Below are positions 21,210 to 30,544 of a stretch of 64,000 bases of DNA, in pieces (position 1 is the stretch's first letter; each line of letters opens with the position of its first letter). The notes under the pieces were generated by a model, which worked only from the letters and a program-made list of their open reading frames with translations, did not search any database and had not been told where the DNA came from. The stretch spans positions 1 through 64,000 of the forward strand of contig WLNY01000004.1 of NCBI GenBank assembly GCA_009699575.1, written 5' to 3'. This DNA is from Actinomycetota bacterium (GTDB lineage Bacteria > Actinomycetota > Actinomycetes > Nanopelagicales > Nanopelagicaceae). Made by a program: the position numbers and the translations under genes.

Positions 21210-22826
21210 TTAGCTAAGTAAAGCTTTAAGTGGCATGCGTAATTGGTTTAACAGAACTTGTGAATCTTTACTATTGATTGTAATTACTTCTACGTAACAC
21301 TTTATTTTGGCTTCGGTGCCACTTGGCCTGATGATTATTCTGATATCGCCATCGAGCCATAGGCGAAGTCCGTCCGTTGGGGGCAAATCACCCGTTGGCT
21401 GGGCAAGATCTTCAATTTTCTTGACTAAATGTCCTGCAATATCTGAAGGGGGAGTTGTGCGAAGAGCGGCAAGAACTCGAGTCACCTGAGATAAATCATC
21501 CACACGCACGGAAATTTGCTCAGTTCCATGAAATCCATGCCTAGCCCAGACTTCATCCAGAAGATCTAAAAGTGTTTTACCCTGATGGTGCAGGTCCGTT
21601 GCAATTTGAGCAAGCAAGAGAGCCGCAGAGATACCATCTTTATCATTGACAGTGTGAGCATCGACTGCGTAGCCGAGTGCTTCCTCATATCCAAAAGTAA
21701 GATTCTCTATTTTCGCAAGATATTTAAAACCAGTCAAAGTTTCAAAAAACTGGAAACCGTAATGTTTAGATATCTTGCTCAGAATCGACGAAGAAACAAT
21801 TGAATTCGCGAATGTGCCTTGATTTCTTGTTCGAGCAATTGACTCACCGAAAATCACACCTAGTTCGTCACCGCGCAGCATTCTCCATCCAGATTCTGGA
21901 TCATTGACTGCAGCTGCACATCGATCTGCGTCTGGATCATTTGCAATAACGAGGTCTGCATCAAATGCTCGGGCCGTTTCAAGTGCAAGATCAATTGCGC
22001 CGGGTTCTTCAGGATTTGGAAAAGCAACTGTTGGAAAATCAGGATCTGGTTCGGCTTGAGCATCAACTAAAATGAGGGAAGCAAATCCAGCGCGATGAAA
22101 AACACGTTGGAGTGTTTTTGTTCCTACACCATGCATGGCTGTGTAAACAATTTTCAAATTTCCCGGTCTAGGTGCGAGCACCTTTGTTCGCATCACATAT
22201 TTCTCAACGATATCCTCGTCGAGGATTGCCCACTGTGAACCGCGAGGTTGCGATGCAAGGGAGGTAATCTTTTCTATTTCGTGCGCAATGGCTTGATCAG
22301 TTGGTGAAATAATTTGGGAACCTCTGTAGTGAATATCATCAACTGTTCCGCCAAGATAAACCTTGTACCCATTATCTTGCGGCGGGTTGTGGCTGGCAGT
22401 GACCATCACGCCAACGTCAACCGCTAATTCATTTGTTGCAAAAGCAAGCACAGGTGTGGGTAAAGGCCGTGGCAAGATGAATACGTTCATCCCAGCACCG
22501 CTGAAAATTTCCGCACTTTCAAATGTGAAGTCTTCGGATCCATGTCTGGCATCTCGTCCAATGACCACCGATGTAAGTCCACGATCTTTCATGTACCGCA
22601 CTATTCCTGCAGCCGTACGACCAACCACTGCTCGATTCATACAGGATGGGCCAGGACCTATAGGTCCACGTAAACCAGCGGTTCCAAATTGCAAAAATCC
22701 GGAGAAGTATTTTCGAAGTTGAGTCTCATTACCTTCGCGCACAAGTGCACGTAACTCGGCAGCCGTATTTTCATCGGGATCATCAGCAATCCAATTTTCA
22801 ACTTCGGCTAATAGGTGAGCGTCCAT
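21210..22826 (-). CDS. pmmB: Phosphomannomutase/phosphoglucomutase-family enzyme (PmmB-like)
   Basis: An alpha-D-phosphohexomutase superfamily protein of 538 residues. The phosphoserine loop is TASHNPPQDNGYKV, the metal site is DPDADRC, and the C-terminal phosphate-binding RPSGTEAK is present. The long form next to punA matches mycobacterial Rv3308-Rv3307, and some such enzymes act as phosphopentomutases in nucleoside salvage. That would fit the neighbour but is inference. The frame is open to 22928; the ATG at 22826 is chosen because it fits the family N-terminus and has a leaderless promoter. A second mutase, manB, begins at 63240. Confidence 0.88.
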   Translation of the reverse strand: MDAHLLAEVENWIADDPDENTAAELRALVREGNETQLRKYFSGFLQFGTAGLRGPIGPGPSCMNRAVVGRTAAGIVRYMKDRGLTSVVIGRDARHGSEDFTFESAEIFSGAGMNVFILPRPLPTPVLAFATNELAVDVGVMVTASHNPPQDNGYKVYLGGTVDDIHYRGSQIISPTDQAIAHEIEKITSLASQPRGSQWAILDEDIVEKYVMRTKVLAPRPGNLKIVYTAMHGVGTKTLQRVFHRAGFASLILVDAQAEPDPDFPTVAFPNPEEPGAIDLALETARAFDADLVIANDPDADRCAAAVNDPESGWRMLRGDELGVIFGESIARTRNQGTFANSIVSSSILSKISKHYGFQFFETLTGFKYLAKIENLTFGYEEALGYAVDAHTVNDKDGISAALLLAQIATDLHHQGKTLLDLLDEVWARHGFHGTEQISVRVDDLSQVTRVLAALRTTPPSDIAGHLVKKIEDLAQPTGDLPPTDGLRLWLDGDIRIIIRPSGTEAKIKCYVEVITINSKDSQVLLNQLRMPLKALLS

Positions 22827-22830
22827 ATGC

Positions 22831-23661
22831 CTAGAGTAACTTCGGAATGACGCCTTTGAGAAGTGCACCCATTCGGGCGGCGGCCGCTTTCCCAGCAGCA
22901 ATAACTTCCTCATGATTAAGTTTTTCACCTGTCACTCCAGCTGCCGCATTGGTGACAAGTGAGATACCAAGCACTTCTGCACCAAGTGCGTGAGCAGCAA
23001 TTGCTTCTGGAACTGTGGACATTCCTACGAGGTCAGCCCCGATAGTGCGCATCATGAGAATTTCTGCCGGAGTTTCATATGTTGGCCCACGCCAATGAAC
23101 GTAAACACCTTCTTCGAGAGTTGAATCTGCGCCTTTAACAATTTCGCGAATTCGTTTGCTGTAAAGATCAGTGAGATCTACAAAGTGTGCTCCGATGAGA
23201 GGAGAAGTCGCGGTGAGAGAAATATGATCTCGAATAATGACAGGCTGACCTACCGCGTAACTCTTATTTATTCCTCCGCAAGCATTAGTTAAAATAACAA
23301 TTTTGCAGCCAGCTTTAACTGCAGTTCGAACGCTATGAACTACAGGTTCGATACCCTTACCTTCATATAAGTGAGTACGTCCCAAGAAGACAAGCGCGCG
23401 AATAATTTTTCCGTCATCGTGAATTTCATAGGAGCGAATTTTTCCAGAGTGGCCCTCTACTGAGGGAGGCAGGAACCCAGTTATATCTTGTGCGTTACAT
23501 TCATATCGAGGCATTCCGAGTGCATCAACTGCTTCCACCCAACCAGAGCCCATAACCAGGGCTATGTCGTGGTTTTCAACACCCGTTCGCTGGGCAATTT
23601 CACGTGCTGCGAGATGGGCGGCTTGAAGGGGATCTGTATAAAGAATGTCGTGTGAACTCAT
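22831..23661 (-). CDS. punA: Purine nucleoside phosphorylase
   Basis: Splits purine nucleosides into base and ribose-1-phosphate (salvage). Trimeric class II PNP of 276 residues. It shows the phosphate site GSGW, the GRTHLYEG loop, TNACGGI and the substrate-binding LVTNAAAG region. Its start overlaps the accA stop by 4 bases (ATGA), so it is translated with accA although the pathways are unrelated; the same adjacency to pmmB occurs in mycobacteria. Confidence 0.95.
   Translation of the reverse strand: MSSHDILYTDPLQAAHLAAREIAQRTGVENHDIALVMGSGWVEAVDALGMPRYECNAQDITGFLPPSVEGHSGKIRSYEIHDDGKIIRALVFLGRTHLYEGKGIEPVVHSVRTAVKAGCKIVILTNACGGINKSYAVGQPVIIRDHISLTATSPLIGAHFVDLTDLYSKRIREIVKGADSTLEEGVYVHWRGPTYETPAEILMMRTIGADLVGMSTVPEAIAAHALGAEVLGISLVTNAAAGVTGEKLNHEEVIAAGKAAAARMGALLKGVIPKLL
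22833..22838 (-). promoter_or_regulatory. -10 element, leaderless start of pmmB
   Basis: TACTCT followed by 6 bases and the ATG. It overlaps the punA stop codon, so pmmB has an internal promoter of its own. Confidence 0.5.
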
Positions 23662-25376
23662 GCATCAATAATGTCACACAGAATGCTTCCACTGGAAACA
23701 CTTTCTCCAATGACAGCAGTGAGGTTGGTGATGACTCCAGCTTTGTGGGCAATAAGAGGTTGCTCCATTTTCATAGCCTCGAGAACGATTATTAATTCGC
23801 CAACCTCAACGCTTTGACCGACTTCAACAGCCACCTTTACAACAGTGCCCTGCATCGGACTTGCCAAGCCAGTTCCAGATGATGCTCCGCTAAAGCCCTT
23901 TTTAGCTCTATGTCGCTTATGAATTGGCTCGGGAGCATGAATAGATACTTCAAATCGCTTGCCATTGACTTCAGTAATCAGATGATCAGTTGGAAGCATC
24001 GACTCTTTTTCAATTGCAGTGATTGAATAGGCCGGTATCTCGTTTTTGAATTCATTTTCAATATAACTCGTGTAAACAGTGAAATTCTCCGCATACGCAG
24101 GGTCTTCCAAAATGGCACGATGAAATGGCAATGCAGTGGCAAGCCCTTCGATACTAAATTCTGACAATGCTCGCCTGGCACGTTCAATTGCTTGCTTTCG
24201 AGTTGAGCCAGTCACTATGAGCTTTGCTAAGAGTGAATCGAAGTTCCCACCGATCACATCTCCATTCCTAAATCCGGCATCTACGCGTACGCCCGGACCC
24301 GTAGGTATTTTCCACTCCGTAATTTTTCCTGGAGCAGGAAGAAATGATCTACCCGGATCTTCGCCATTAATGCGAAATTCAAGTGAGTGACCGCGAATAA
24401 TTGGATCTTCGAAACCAAGGTCTTCGCCCATGGCAATTCTAAATTGCTCCCTCACAAGATCGATGCCAGTGATTTCCTCGCTTACAGGATGTTCAACTTG
24501 GAGGCGAGTATTTACTTCAAGAAAAGAAATTGTTCCATCATTTCCAACGAGGAATTCACAAGTGCCGGCTCCTATGTAGCCCGCCTCTTTCATTATTGCC
24601 TTGCTTGATCGATACAGTTCAGCGTTTTGTTCATCGGTCAGGAATGGCGCAGGTGCTTCTTCCACTAACTTCTGATGACGTCGCTGGAGTGAACAATCTC
24701 GAGTACTGACAACAACTGCATGACCACTGGCATCAACAAGTACCTGAGTTTCAACATGGCGAGGCTTATTTAAATATCTTTCGACAAAACATTCTCCACG
24801 CCCAAAGCCAGCAATCGCTTCTCGAACAGCAGAAGCAAAAGCCTCAGGAATTTCCTCCATCGTAAAGGCAATCTTGAGGCCGCGACCTCCTCCACCGTGG
24901 GCGGCTTTAATTGCAACGGGTAAGCCATGCTCTTTAGCAAAAGCAATAATTTCTTCAGCGGTTTCCACGGGATCAGCAGTACCAGCAACAAGGGGCGCCC
25001 CAGCTTTAGCGGCAATCTTGCGAGCGGAAACTTTGTCACCCAAGGCGCGAATTGCAGCAGGTGGGGGACCGATCCAAATAAGTCCAGCATCAATGACGTG
25101 CTGGGCGAAATCAGCATTCTCGGAGAGGAAACCGTACCCAGGATGAACAGCATCGGCTCCTGACGCCTTTGCAACCTCAATGATTTTAGGAATATTTAAG
25201 TACGTCTGCGCAGCATTTAATCCATTCAGTGAATAGGCATGATCTGCCATTTGAACGTGTAATGCATTTCGGTCCTCATCTGAATAGATTGCAACACTTT
25301 CGAGTCCGTGATCGAAACACGCACGAATAACACGAACAGCAATTTCACCACGATTTGCTATGAGGACGCGTTTCAT
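23658..25376 (-). CDS. accA: Acyl-CoA carboxylase alpha subunit (biotin carboxylase + biotin carrier)
   Basis: ATP-dependent carboxylation of its own biotin, feeding malonyl-CoA and/or methylmalonyl-CoA synthesis. Residues 1-450 form the biotin carboxylase with [12 protein letters not shown], the HGGGGRGLK glycine-rich loop and [14 protein letters not shown] linker leads to the C-terminal biotinyl domain with EAMKMEQP, where the Lys is biotinylated. It is 572 residues long, like mycobacterial AccA3. It overlaps maf and punA by 4 bases each. The cognate beta and epsilon subunits lie upstream in the same operon and the biotin ligase is divergent. Confidence 0.94.
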   Translation of the reverse strand: MKRVLIANRGEIAVRVIRACFDHGLESVAIYSDEDRNALHVQMADHAYSLNGLNAAQTYLNIPKIIEVAKASGADAVHPGYGFLSENADFAQHVIDAGLIWIGPPPAAIRALGDKVSARKIAAKAGAPLVAGTADPVETAEEIIAFAKEHGLPVAIKAAHGGGGRGLKIAFTMEEIPEAFASAVREAIAGFGRGECFVERYLNKPRHVETQVLVDASGHAVVVSTRDCSLQRRHQKLVEEAPAPFLTDEQNAELYRSSKAIMKEAGYIGAGTCEFLVGNDGTISFLEVNTRLQVEHPVSEEITGIDLVREQFRIAMGEDLGFEDPIIRGHSLEFRINGEDPGRSFLPAPGKITEWKIPTGPGVRVDAGFRNGDVIGGNFDSLLAKLIVTGSTRKQAIERARRALSEFSIEGLATALPFHRAILEDPAYAENFTVYTSYIENEFKNEIPAYSITAIEKESMLPTDHLITEVNGKRFEVSIHAPEPIHKRHRAKKGFSGASSGTGLASPMQGTVVKVAVEVGQSVEVGELIIVLEAMKMEQPLIAHKAGVITNLTAVIGESVSSGSILCDIIDA

Positions 25377-25975
25377 TTCATAACCTTAACTTCTGGCCAG
25401 GAATATCCCAATGTTGACATGGCACTACGTAGAAATGGCATCGAAATTCCGACAACATTTGTGTAGTCACCTTCAATAACGGGAATAAATGGTGAGCTAA
25501 ATCCGTCAAGAGTGAATCCTCCTGCGACATGAAGTGGTTCACCTGAATCGACATAGTCATGGATTTCGTCATCACTCATGTCGGCAAAAGTTACCTTGGT
25601 TGTGACGCGGTCACTAATTTCCTTATTTTTTGTCGTATCGATGATGCAATGCCCCGTGTGAAGATATCCAGATTTTCCGCGTACTCTCTTAGCACGCTCA
25701 ATTGCGATTTCAGGAACTCCAGGTTTCCCAAGGGATACTCCTTCGAATTCGAAGGTCGAATCACATCCGATGATGATTGCAGGAAAATCAATGGTTTCGC
25801 GAACTGTATGTGCTTTAGTAATTGCTAGCGCAATGACCATGTCTGCAGGGGAGAGTTCATTGAAAAAATCGGTTTCTTCATCCACATGACTCACAATTAT
25901 CCGTGGTGAGAGACCGGCAGATTCCAGAAGTCGCTTTCGAGAGGCAGACTGAGATGCTAGAACAATTGTTGGCAT
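25373..25975 (-). CDS. maf: Maf-family nucleotide pyrophosphatase
   Basis: House-cleaning hydrolase of non-canonical or pyrimidine nucleoside triphosphates, 200 residues. It starts with [16 protein letters not shown] (the Maf signature SxSxRR/K) and has [10 protein letters not shown] carrying the catalytic Asp. Which subgroup (dTTP/UTP or m7GTP type) it belongs to is not certain. It lies between accE and accA, an arrangement shared with mycobacteria, and overlaps accA by 4 bases. Confidence 0.92.
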   Translation of the reverse strand: MPTIVLASQSASRKRLLESAGLSPRIIVSHVDEETDFFNELSPADMVIALAITKAHTVRETIDFPAIIIGCDSTFEFEGVSLGKPGVPEIAIERAKRVRGKSGYLHTGHCIIDTTKNKEISDRVTTKVTFADMSDDEIHDYVDSGEPLHVAGGFTLDGFSSPFIPVIEGDYTNVVGISMPFLRSAMSTLGYSWPEVKVMK

Positions 25976-25977
25976 AT

Positions 25978-26175
25978 CTAGGATTCTCTCCGTGCGCCAA
26001 AAGTAATTTGGTGAGGAAGTGGTTGTCGAAGTTGAGGTAGTCCAAAAACACTTCGTTTCACGACTGGAGTTTTCCGAGTTCGTAGATGAATTGTTACTGC
26101 TTCTTCAATTGCAGCACATTCATCGCCTGTGGGATTTCCAGAAACAATTGAAAAGTTTATTTTTGATTGTGGCAT
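25978..26175 (-). CDS. accE: Acyl-CoA carboxylase epsilon subunit
   Basis: A 65-residue protein directly between accD and maf. The pattern FSIVSGNPTGDECAAIEEAV near the N-terminus and a C-terminal FGAR match the small epsilon subunits that stabilise actinobacterial acyl-CoA carboxylase complexes. The ATG follows the accD stop with no gap. Recognition rests on motif, size and position. Confidence 0.8.
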   Translation of the reverse strand: MPQSKINFSIVSGNPTGDECAAIEEAVTIHLRTRKTPVVKRSVFGLPQLRQPLPHQITFGARRES

Positions 26176-27747
26176 TTAAAGTGGAATATTTCCATGTTTA
26201 CGAGCAGGCAAAGTATCTCGTTTTGTCTTCAGTGTTCGAAACGCCTTTGTTATGTAGGCGCGCGACTGATTTGGCTCAATGACGGTATCAATAATTCCAC
26301 GTTCGGCCGCGAGATAAGGATTTGCCAACGTTTCTGTATATTCCTGAACAATTTCGGCACGAACCTTTTCGGGATCACTTGCCTGAGCTAATTCTTTTCT
26401 ATAAAGAATATTTACTGCTCCCTGTGCGCCCATAACAGCAATTTCCGCGGATGGCCAAGCGAAATTGATATCACTACCCAGGTATTTCGATCCCATGACA
26501 ATAAATGCTCCACCGTAGGCTTTGCGAGTAATCAGAGTTACTAGTGGCACTGATGCTTCTGCATATGCGTAGAGAAGTTTGGCTCCTCGGCGAATAATTC
26601 CGTTCCATTCTTGTTCTGTTCCAGGAAGGAATCCAGGAACATCAACAAGAGTGAGTATCGGAATATTAAAAGCATCACAAAAACGTAAGAAACGTGCGGC
26701 TTTTTCACTCGATGCGATATCTAAAGTGCCAGCGAGGGAGGATGGCTGATTTGCAATGACACCAATTGACTCACCTTCAATGCGTCCAAAGCCAACGATA
26801 ATATTTGGGGCATAAAGAGCATGCACTTCAAGAAATTCACCTTCATCAAGGAGAGCTTCGACAAGGACTTTCATGTCGTATGGCTGATTGGGACTATCTG
26901 GAATTAAGAGATCTAGTGCCAAGTCTGTATTTTTCTTCTCTAGATTTTCAGTTGCAGGAAGGCGTGGAACTCCATCCATGTTATTAGAGGGTAAATACGA
27001 CAAGAGCGCCTTCACATAATCAATCGCATCTTCTTCATTCTCTGCAAGATAATGAGAATTTCCCGTCTTGGTGTTGTGTGTGCGAGCGCCACCAAGTTCT
27101 TCCATGTCTACTTCTTCACCAGTAACTGTTTTAATAACATCAGGTCCCGTAATAAACATGTGCGAAGTTTCATTGACCATGACGGTGAAATCTGTGAGTG
27201 CCGGTGAATAGGCGGAACCACCGGCACACGGACCGAGAATGAGAGATATTTGCGGAATCACTCCTGAGGATCGAGTGTTAAGACGAAAGATTTTTCCATA
27301 CCCTCCAAGAGATGCAACCCCCTCTTGAATACGTGCTCCACCAGAATCATTAATGCCAATAAGCGGGATTCCACTCTTGAGAGCAAATTCAGCAATCTTT
27401 ACAATTTTTTCTGCATGGACTTCGCCGAGAGATCCACCCATAATTGTGAAGTCTTGTGAATAAAGAGCAATTGGTCGACCATCAACTGTTGCTGTTCCAA
27501 TCACGACACCATCACCATAAGGACGGTTTTTCTCCATGCCAAATTTTGTAGAACGGTGGCGAGCGAACTCATCTATTTCGGTAAAAGAATCTTCATCAAC
27601 AAGGAGCTCGATGCGTTCACGGGCAGTCTTTTTACCTTTTGCATGTTGCTTCTCAACGGCGCGGGCTGAGCCGGCATGTACCGCTTCCTCAACGCGTTCG
27701 CGGAGGTCTTCGATTTTTCCGGCAGTCGTGTGCAAATCTGGGCTCAT
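26176..27747 (-). CDS. accD: Acyl-CoA carboxylase beta subunit (carboxyltransferase)
   Basis: Transfers CO2 from biotin to acyl-CoA. 523 residues with two crotonase-like halves. Visible are [19 protein letters not shown], the oxyanion-hole glycines in [14 protein letters not shown] and [13 protein letters not shown], and the C-terminal [14 protein letters not shown] with its second oxyanion site. The overall form is PccB/AccD5-like, so propionyl-CoA or mixed acetyl/propionyl specificity is likely; sequence alone does not decide. It is the first gene of accD-accE-maf-accA-punA and is divergent from birA, with start codons 18 bases apart. Confidence 0.93.
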   Translation of the reverse strand: MSPDLHTTAGKIEDLRERVEEAVHAGSARAVEKQHAKGKKTARERIELLVDEDSFTEIDEFARHRSTKFGMEKNRPYGDGVVIGTATVDGRPIALYSQDFTIMGGSLGEVHAEKIVKIAEFALKSGIPLIGINDSGGARIQEGVASLGGYGKIFRLNTRSSGVIPQISLILGPCAGGSAYSPALTDFTVMVNETSHMFITGPDVIKTVTGEEVDMEELGGARTHNTKTGNSHYLAENEEDAIDYVKALLSYLPSNNMDGVPRLPATENLEKKNTDLALDLLIPDSPNQPYDMKVLVEALLDEGEFLEVHALYAPNIIVGFGRIEGESIGVIANQPSSLAGTLDIASSEKAARFLRFCDAFNIPILTLVDVPGFLPGTEQEWNGIIRRGAKLLYAYAEASVPLVTLITRKAYGGAFIVMGSKYLGSDINFAWPSAEIAVMGAQGAVNILYRKELAQASDPEKVRAEIVQEYTETLANPYLAAERGIIDTVIEPNQSRAYITKAFRTLKTKRDTLPARKHGNIPL

Positions 27748-27752
27748 GCCCC

Positions 27753-27758
27753 TACGGT
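27753..27758 (+). promoter_or_regulatory. -10 element, leaderless start of birA
   Basis: TACGGT followed by 7 bases (ACTAGTC) and the GTG at 27766. It overlaps the accD -10 on the other strand. Confidence 0.6.
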
Positions 27759-27759
27759 A
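27754..27759 (-). promoter_or_regulatory. -10 element, leaderless start of accD
   Basis: TACCGT on the minus strand, then 6 bases (AGGGGC) and ATG at 27747. It shares five base pairs with the birA -10. Confidence 0.6.
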
Positions 27760-27765
27760 CTAGTC

Positions 27766-28530
27766 GTGGACGCTCAAATACATCGCAGACCTCTTGATGA
27801 GGCGGCTATCAACGCTTCTCTCTCCCCTTACTGGCGAGTAAGCGTGGTTGATCTCACTGGGTCTACTCAGAGCGATCTTGCAAAAATTCCAGAGTTACAT
27901 AGCGGTGAAGTTCTGGCGACCGAATACCAAAGTGCGGGTCGTGGAAGGTTAGATCGAAATTTCGAAGCAACACCTATGAGTGCGCTACTTTTTTCAATGT
28001 ACGTACACATTAATCGCCCGAAAGAAAGCTGGGGGTGGTTGCCACTCCTAGCAGCGCAGAGTCTTCGCGAAAGTTTAAGCGAGCTGGATTCGCGCGTCGA
28101 AATTTCCCTGAAGTGGCCAAATGATTTACTCATTCACGATAAAAAAGTTGCAGGACTTTTATGTGAAAGCCACGGCCAGGGAGTGATTATTGGAGTGGGG
28201 CTCAACGTCGCGATGGATACGGTAGAGCTGCCGGTTTCTACGGCAACATCTCTTATGCTTCAGGAATTTGGTGAACTTGATCGAAATAAGATTTTAGTTA
28301 ATTTTCTTCACAAGTTTAGAAAAGATCTAAATAAGTGGGATTCCGAGGGCTCTGAAAGTTTTATCGATAACTACCGTCAGCACTCTGCCACTCTTGGTTT
28401 AGAAGTTCGAGTGGAACTTCCAGATGGCCGAATCCTTCACTCCACCGCGGTTGACCTTTCCCTAACAGGAGAATTAAAGCTTGCTAGCGGTGAAAGTGTT
28501 ATGGCTGGCGATGTGATTCATCTACGATAA
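27766..28530 (+). CDS. birA: Biotin-protein ligase
   Basis: Attaches biotin to the carrier lysine of AccA. The 254-residue protein has the catalytic core only: GRGRLDR near residue 60, KWPNDLL, KVAGLLCE and GVGLNV, plus a small C-terminal SH3-like domain. There is no N-terminal helix-turn-helix, so it cannot repress in the way of E. coli BirA. The frame is open further upstream, but GTG at 27766 is chosen because it follows a leaderless -10 by 7 bases and upstream codons would overlap accD. Placed divergently from the carboxylase operon it serves. Confidence 0.9.
   Translation: MDAQIHRRPLDEAAINASLSPYWRVSVVDLTGSTQSDLAKIPELHSGEVLATEYQSAGRGRLDRNFEATPMSALLFSMYVHINRPKESWGWLPLLAAQSLRESLSELDSRVEISLKWPNDLLIHDKKVAGLLCESHGQGVIIGVGLNVAMDTVELPVSTATSLMLQEFGELDRNKILVNFLHKFRKDLNKWDSEGSESFIDNYRQHSATLGLEVRVELPDGRILHSTAVDLSLTGELKLASGESVMAGDVIHLR
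28523..28528 (+). promoter_or_regulatory. -10 element, leaderless start of purK
   Basis: TACGAT then 6 bases and GTG at 28535. The hexamer overlaps the last codons and the stop codon of birA. Confidence 0.5.
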
Positions 28531-28534
28531 GAGC

Positions 28535-29647
28535 GTGAAATCTCCTTTTCCAGTAGTTGGAGTTATTGGCGCTGGCCAACTGGCTCAAATGATGATCTCG
28601 CCAGCAACAGCACTTGGTATTGATCTGAAAATTCTTGCCGATAGTCCAACAGATAGTGCTGCTCAGGTAAGTCCCTGCACGGTCGGAGATTACAAAAATA
28701 TTGATGTGGTGAGAGAGTTTTCGCGTGGGTGTGATGTGCTCACTTTCGAACACGAACTCATTCCGCTTTCAATTATAAAAACACTTGAATCAGAAGGCGT
28801 GATTATTAGACCGAATTCATACGCTTTTCAATATTCGCAAGATAAAGCTCTCATGCGAGAAAAATTAGCAAAATTCCCAGGGCCCAAGTGGTCGATTGTT
28901 ATCGATTCCACCGAGGTAACTACATATCCTGTCATTGCCAAATCTATTTCGGGCGGCTATGACGGTCGTGGTGTGTGGAAAGTTGAAACTGATGATCAGT
29001 TACGAGAATTGCTCGCCGTTGGTAAAAAATTATTAATAGAAGAATTACTCGACTTTGACTACGAGATAGCTGTGATGGTTGCGCGCTCACCGCATGGTCA
29101 AGCCACAAGTTGGACTCCAACACAAACGGTCCAAGAAAATGGAATCTGCACCCTGACAATTTCACCAGTGCCTGAAATCTCAGATTCACTTTCGGAGAAG
29201 GCACAAAAGTTAGCACTTGATGTTGCTTCTGAAATTGGATTAATTGGAGTTATGGCAGTTGAAATGTTTGTAAAAGGCGAAGAGTTATTTATTAACGAAC
29301 TCGCTTTGAGGCCTCATAATTCAGGACATTGGACAATTGAAGGATCGATCACGAGTCAATTTGAGCAGCACCTTCGTGCAATCTTGGATTTACCTTTAGG
29401 AGATCCACAAATGGTCTCCGATTATGCGGTTATGGGAAATATATTGGGCGGCGAAAAAAAAGATATGTATCGCCCGTACTTGCACCTCATGGCTCGAAAT
29501 CCCGAACTAAAGTTTCATCAATATAGAAAAGAAGTCCGTCCTGGGCGTAAAATCGGCCACGTTACCGCAATAGGTCACAACCTCGTAGAATTACGCGAAT
29601 TGGTACAGCATGCAGTTGAATATATGAGCGGAGAAATAGATGAGTGA
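28535..29647 (+). CDS. purK: N5-carboxyaminoimidazole ribonucleotide synthase
   Basis: ATP-grasp enzyme that carboxylates AIR, feeding PurE in purine synthesis. 370 residues. Visible are the N-terminal [12 protein letters not shown], the TFEHE segment, the glycine loop SGGYDGRG, and the metal-binding [15 protein letters not shown]. It starts at GTG 4 bases after birA and overlaps purE by 8 bases. The birA-purK-purE order resembles mycobacteria. Confidence 0.95.
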   Translation: MKSPFPVVGVIGAGQLAQMMISPATALGIDLKILADSPTDSAAQVSPCTVGDYKNIDVVREFSRGCDVLTFEHELIPLSIIKTLESEGVIIRPNSYAFQYSQDKALMREKLAKFPGPKWSIVIDSTEVTTYPVIAKSISGGYDGRGVWKVETDDQLRELLAVGKKLLIEELLDFDYEIAVMVARSPHGQATSWTPTQTVQENGICTLTISPVPEISDSLSEKAQKLALDVASEIGLIGVMAVEMFVKGEELFINELALRPHNSGHWTIEGSITSQFEQHLRAILDLPLGDPQMVSDYAVMGNILGGEKKDMYRPYLHLMARNPELKFHQYRKEVRPGRKIGHVTAIGHNLVELRELVQHAVEYMSGEIDE

Positions 29648-30146
29648 TGTTGCAATCATCATGGGTTCGGACTCTGATTGGCCAGTGATGGAAGACGCTG
29701 CAAAGGTTTTAGATTCATTTGGAATCTCATATTCAACACAGGTTCTCTCAGCTCATCGCATGCCCCTTGAGATGGTTGCGTTTGCTCAAGGCGCGCTGGA
29801 TTCCGGAATCAAAGTCATTATTGCTGGTGCTGGAGGATCTGCCCACCTTCCAGGAATGGTTGCGGCTATGACTCCACTGCCAGTGATCGGTGTTCCAGTC
29901 CCACTGAAGAATTTAGATGGAATGGATTCACTCTTATCAATTGTGCAAATGCCTGCTGGAGTACCTGTGGCAACAGTTGGTATTGGAAATGCCAAGAATG
30001 CAGGAATATTGGCTGCGCGAATTCTTGGATTGGCTGATTCAAATATTTCAAAAAAAGTTATCCAAGCCTTAGGCGCTATTAATAAGGAAGCAAAAGAAAA
30101 AGGCGCGAGCCTTGAAGCACGACGATCTCAAAAAACTGGATTTTAG
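29640..30146 (+). CDS. purE: N5-carboxyaminoimidazole ribonucleotide mutase
   Basis: Rearranges N5-CAIR to CAIR. 168 residues with the class I PurE motifs [10 protein letters not shown], the catalytic His in SAHRMP (about residue 42), and [10 protein letters not shown]. Coupled to purK by an 8-base overlap. It converges with the CoA-binding protein gene, overlapping by 4 bases. Confidence 0.96.
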   Translation: MSDVAIIMGSDSDWPVMEDAAKVLDSFGISYSTQVLSAHRMPLEMVAFAQGALDSGIKVIIAGAGGSAHLPGMVAAMTPLPVIGVPVPLKNLDGMDSLLSIVQMPAGVPVATVGIGNAKNAGILAARILGLADSNISKKVIQALGAINKEAKEKGASLEARRSQKTGF

Positions 30147-30150
30147 TTTT
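30130..30150. terminator. weak A/T hairpin at the purE / CoA-binding gene junction
   Basis: AAAAACT and AGTTTTT pair across a 7-base loop exactly where two genes converge. Both transcripts would end in a U-rich arm, but the stem has only one C-G pair, so termination would be weak. Confidence 0.3.
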
Positions 30151-30544
30151 TCTTTTTCTGGTATTCAATAGCAGGGCAACGATCCATAACTGCAAGTAAT
30201 CCTGCAGCTTCTGCGCGATCAACTGCTTCTTGGTCCTTGACTCCAAGTTGTAACCAAATCGCTTTCGCAGCAATTTCAATTGCACGGTCTACGTTTTTCG
30301 CGACAAGTTCGGAATTGATAAAGAAATCGACAACATCAACTGGAAATGGAATGTCGAGAAGGGTCGCAAAACCTTTCTCGCCATGCACCGTTTCCGCCTT
30401 TGGATGGACTGGAACAATGCGATGCCCCTTGGATTGCAATAATTGAGCAACAGAATAGGCAGCTCGATCAGGATTGTTACTCAATCCAAGAACCGCCCAA
30501 GTTTTTAGACCTAGGAGGCGATCAATATCTTCTTGAGTATTAAT
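30143..30544 (-). CDS. CoA-binding (CoA_binding_2) domain protein, apparent ATT start
   Basis: A small Rossmann-fold protein of about 133 residues. The nucleotide-binding first strand [15 protein letters not shown], the segment IVPVHPKA and the later [12 protein letters not shown] match the CoA_binding_2 (YccU-like) family. Its role is not well established. The first ATG/GTG/TTG in frame, TTG at 30484, would delete the first beta strand. The frame opens at an in-frame TAG at 30554-30556, and the only sensible initiator between is ATT at 30544, which overlaps the ugd stop codon (ATTAA). I therefore extend the gene to 30544. This start is inference. Confidence 0.7.
   Translation of the reverse strand: MNTQEDIDRLLGLKTWAVLGLSNNPDRAAYSVAQLLQSKGHRIVPVHPKAETVHGEKGFATLLDIPFPVDVVDFFINSELVAKNVDRAIEIAAKAIWLQLGVKDQEAVDRAEAAGLLAVMDRCPAIEYQKKKN

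Noticed and set aside
21190-21240. Possible terminator between trpS and pmmB
   Set aside because: Short AT-rich palindromic bits (TTAGCTAA) occur but no GC stem with a T tract.
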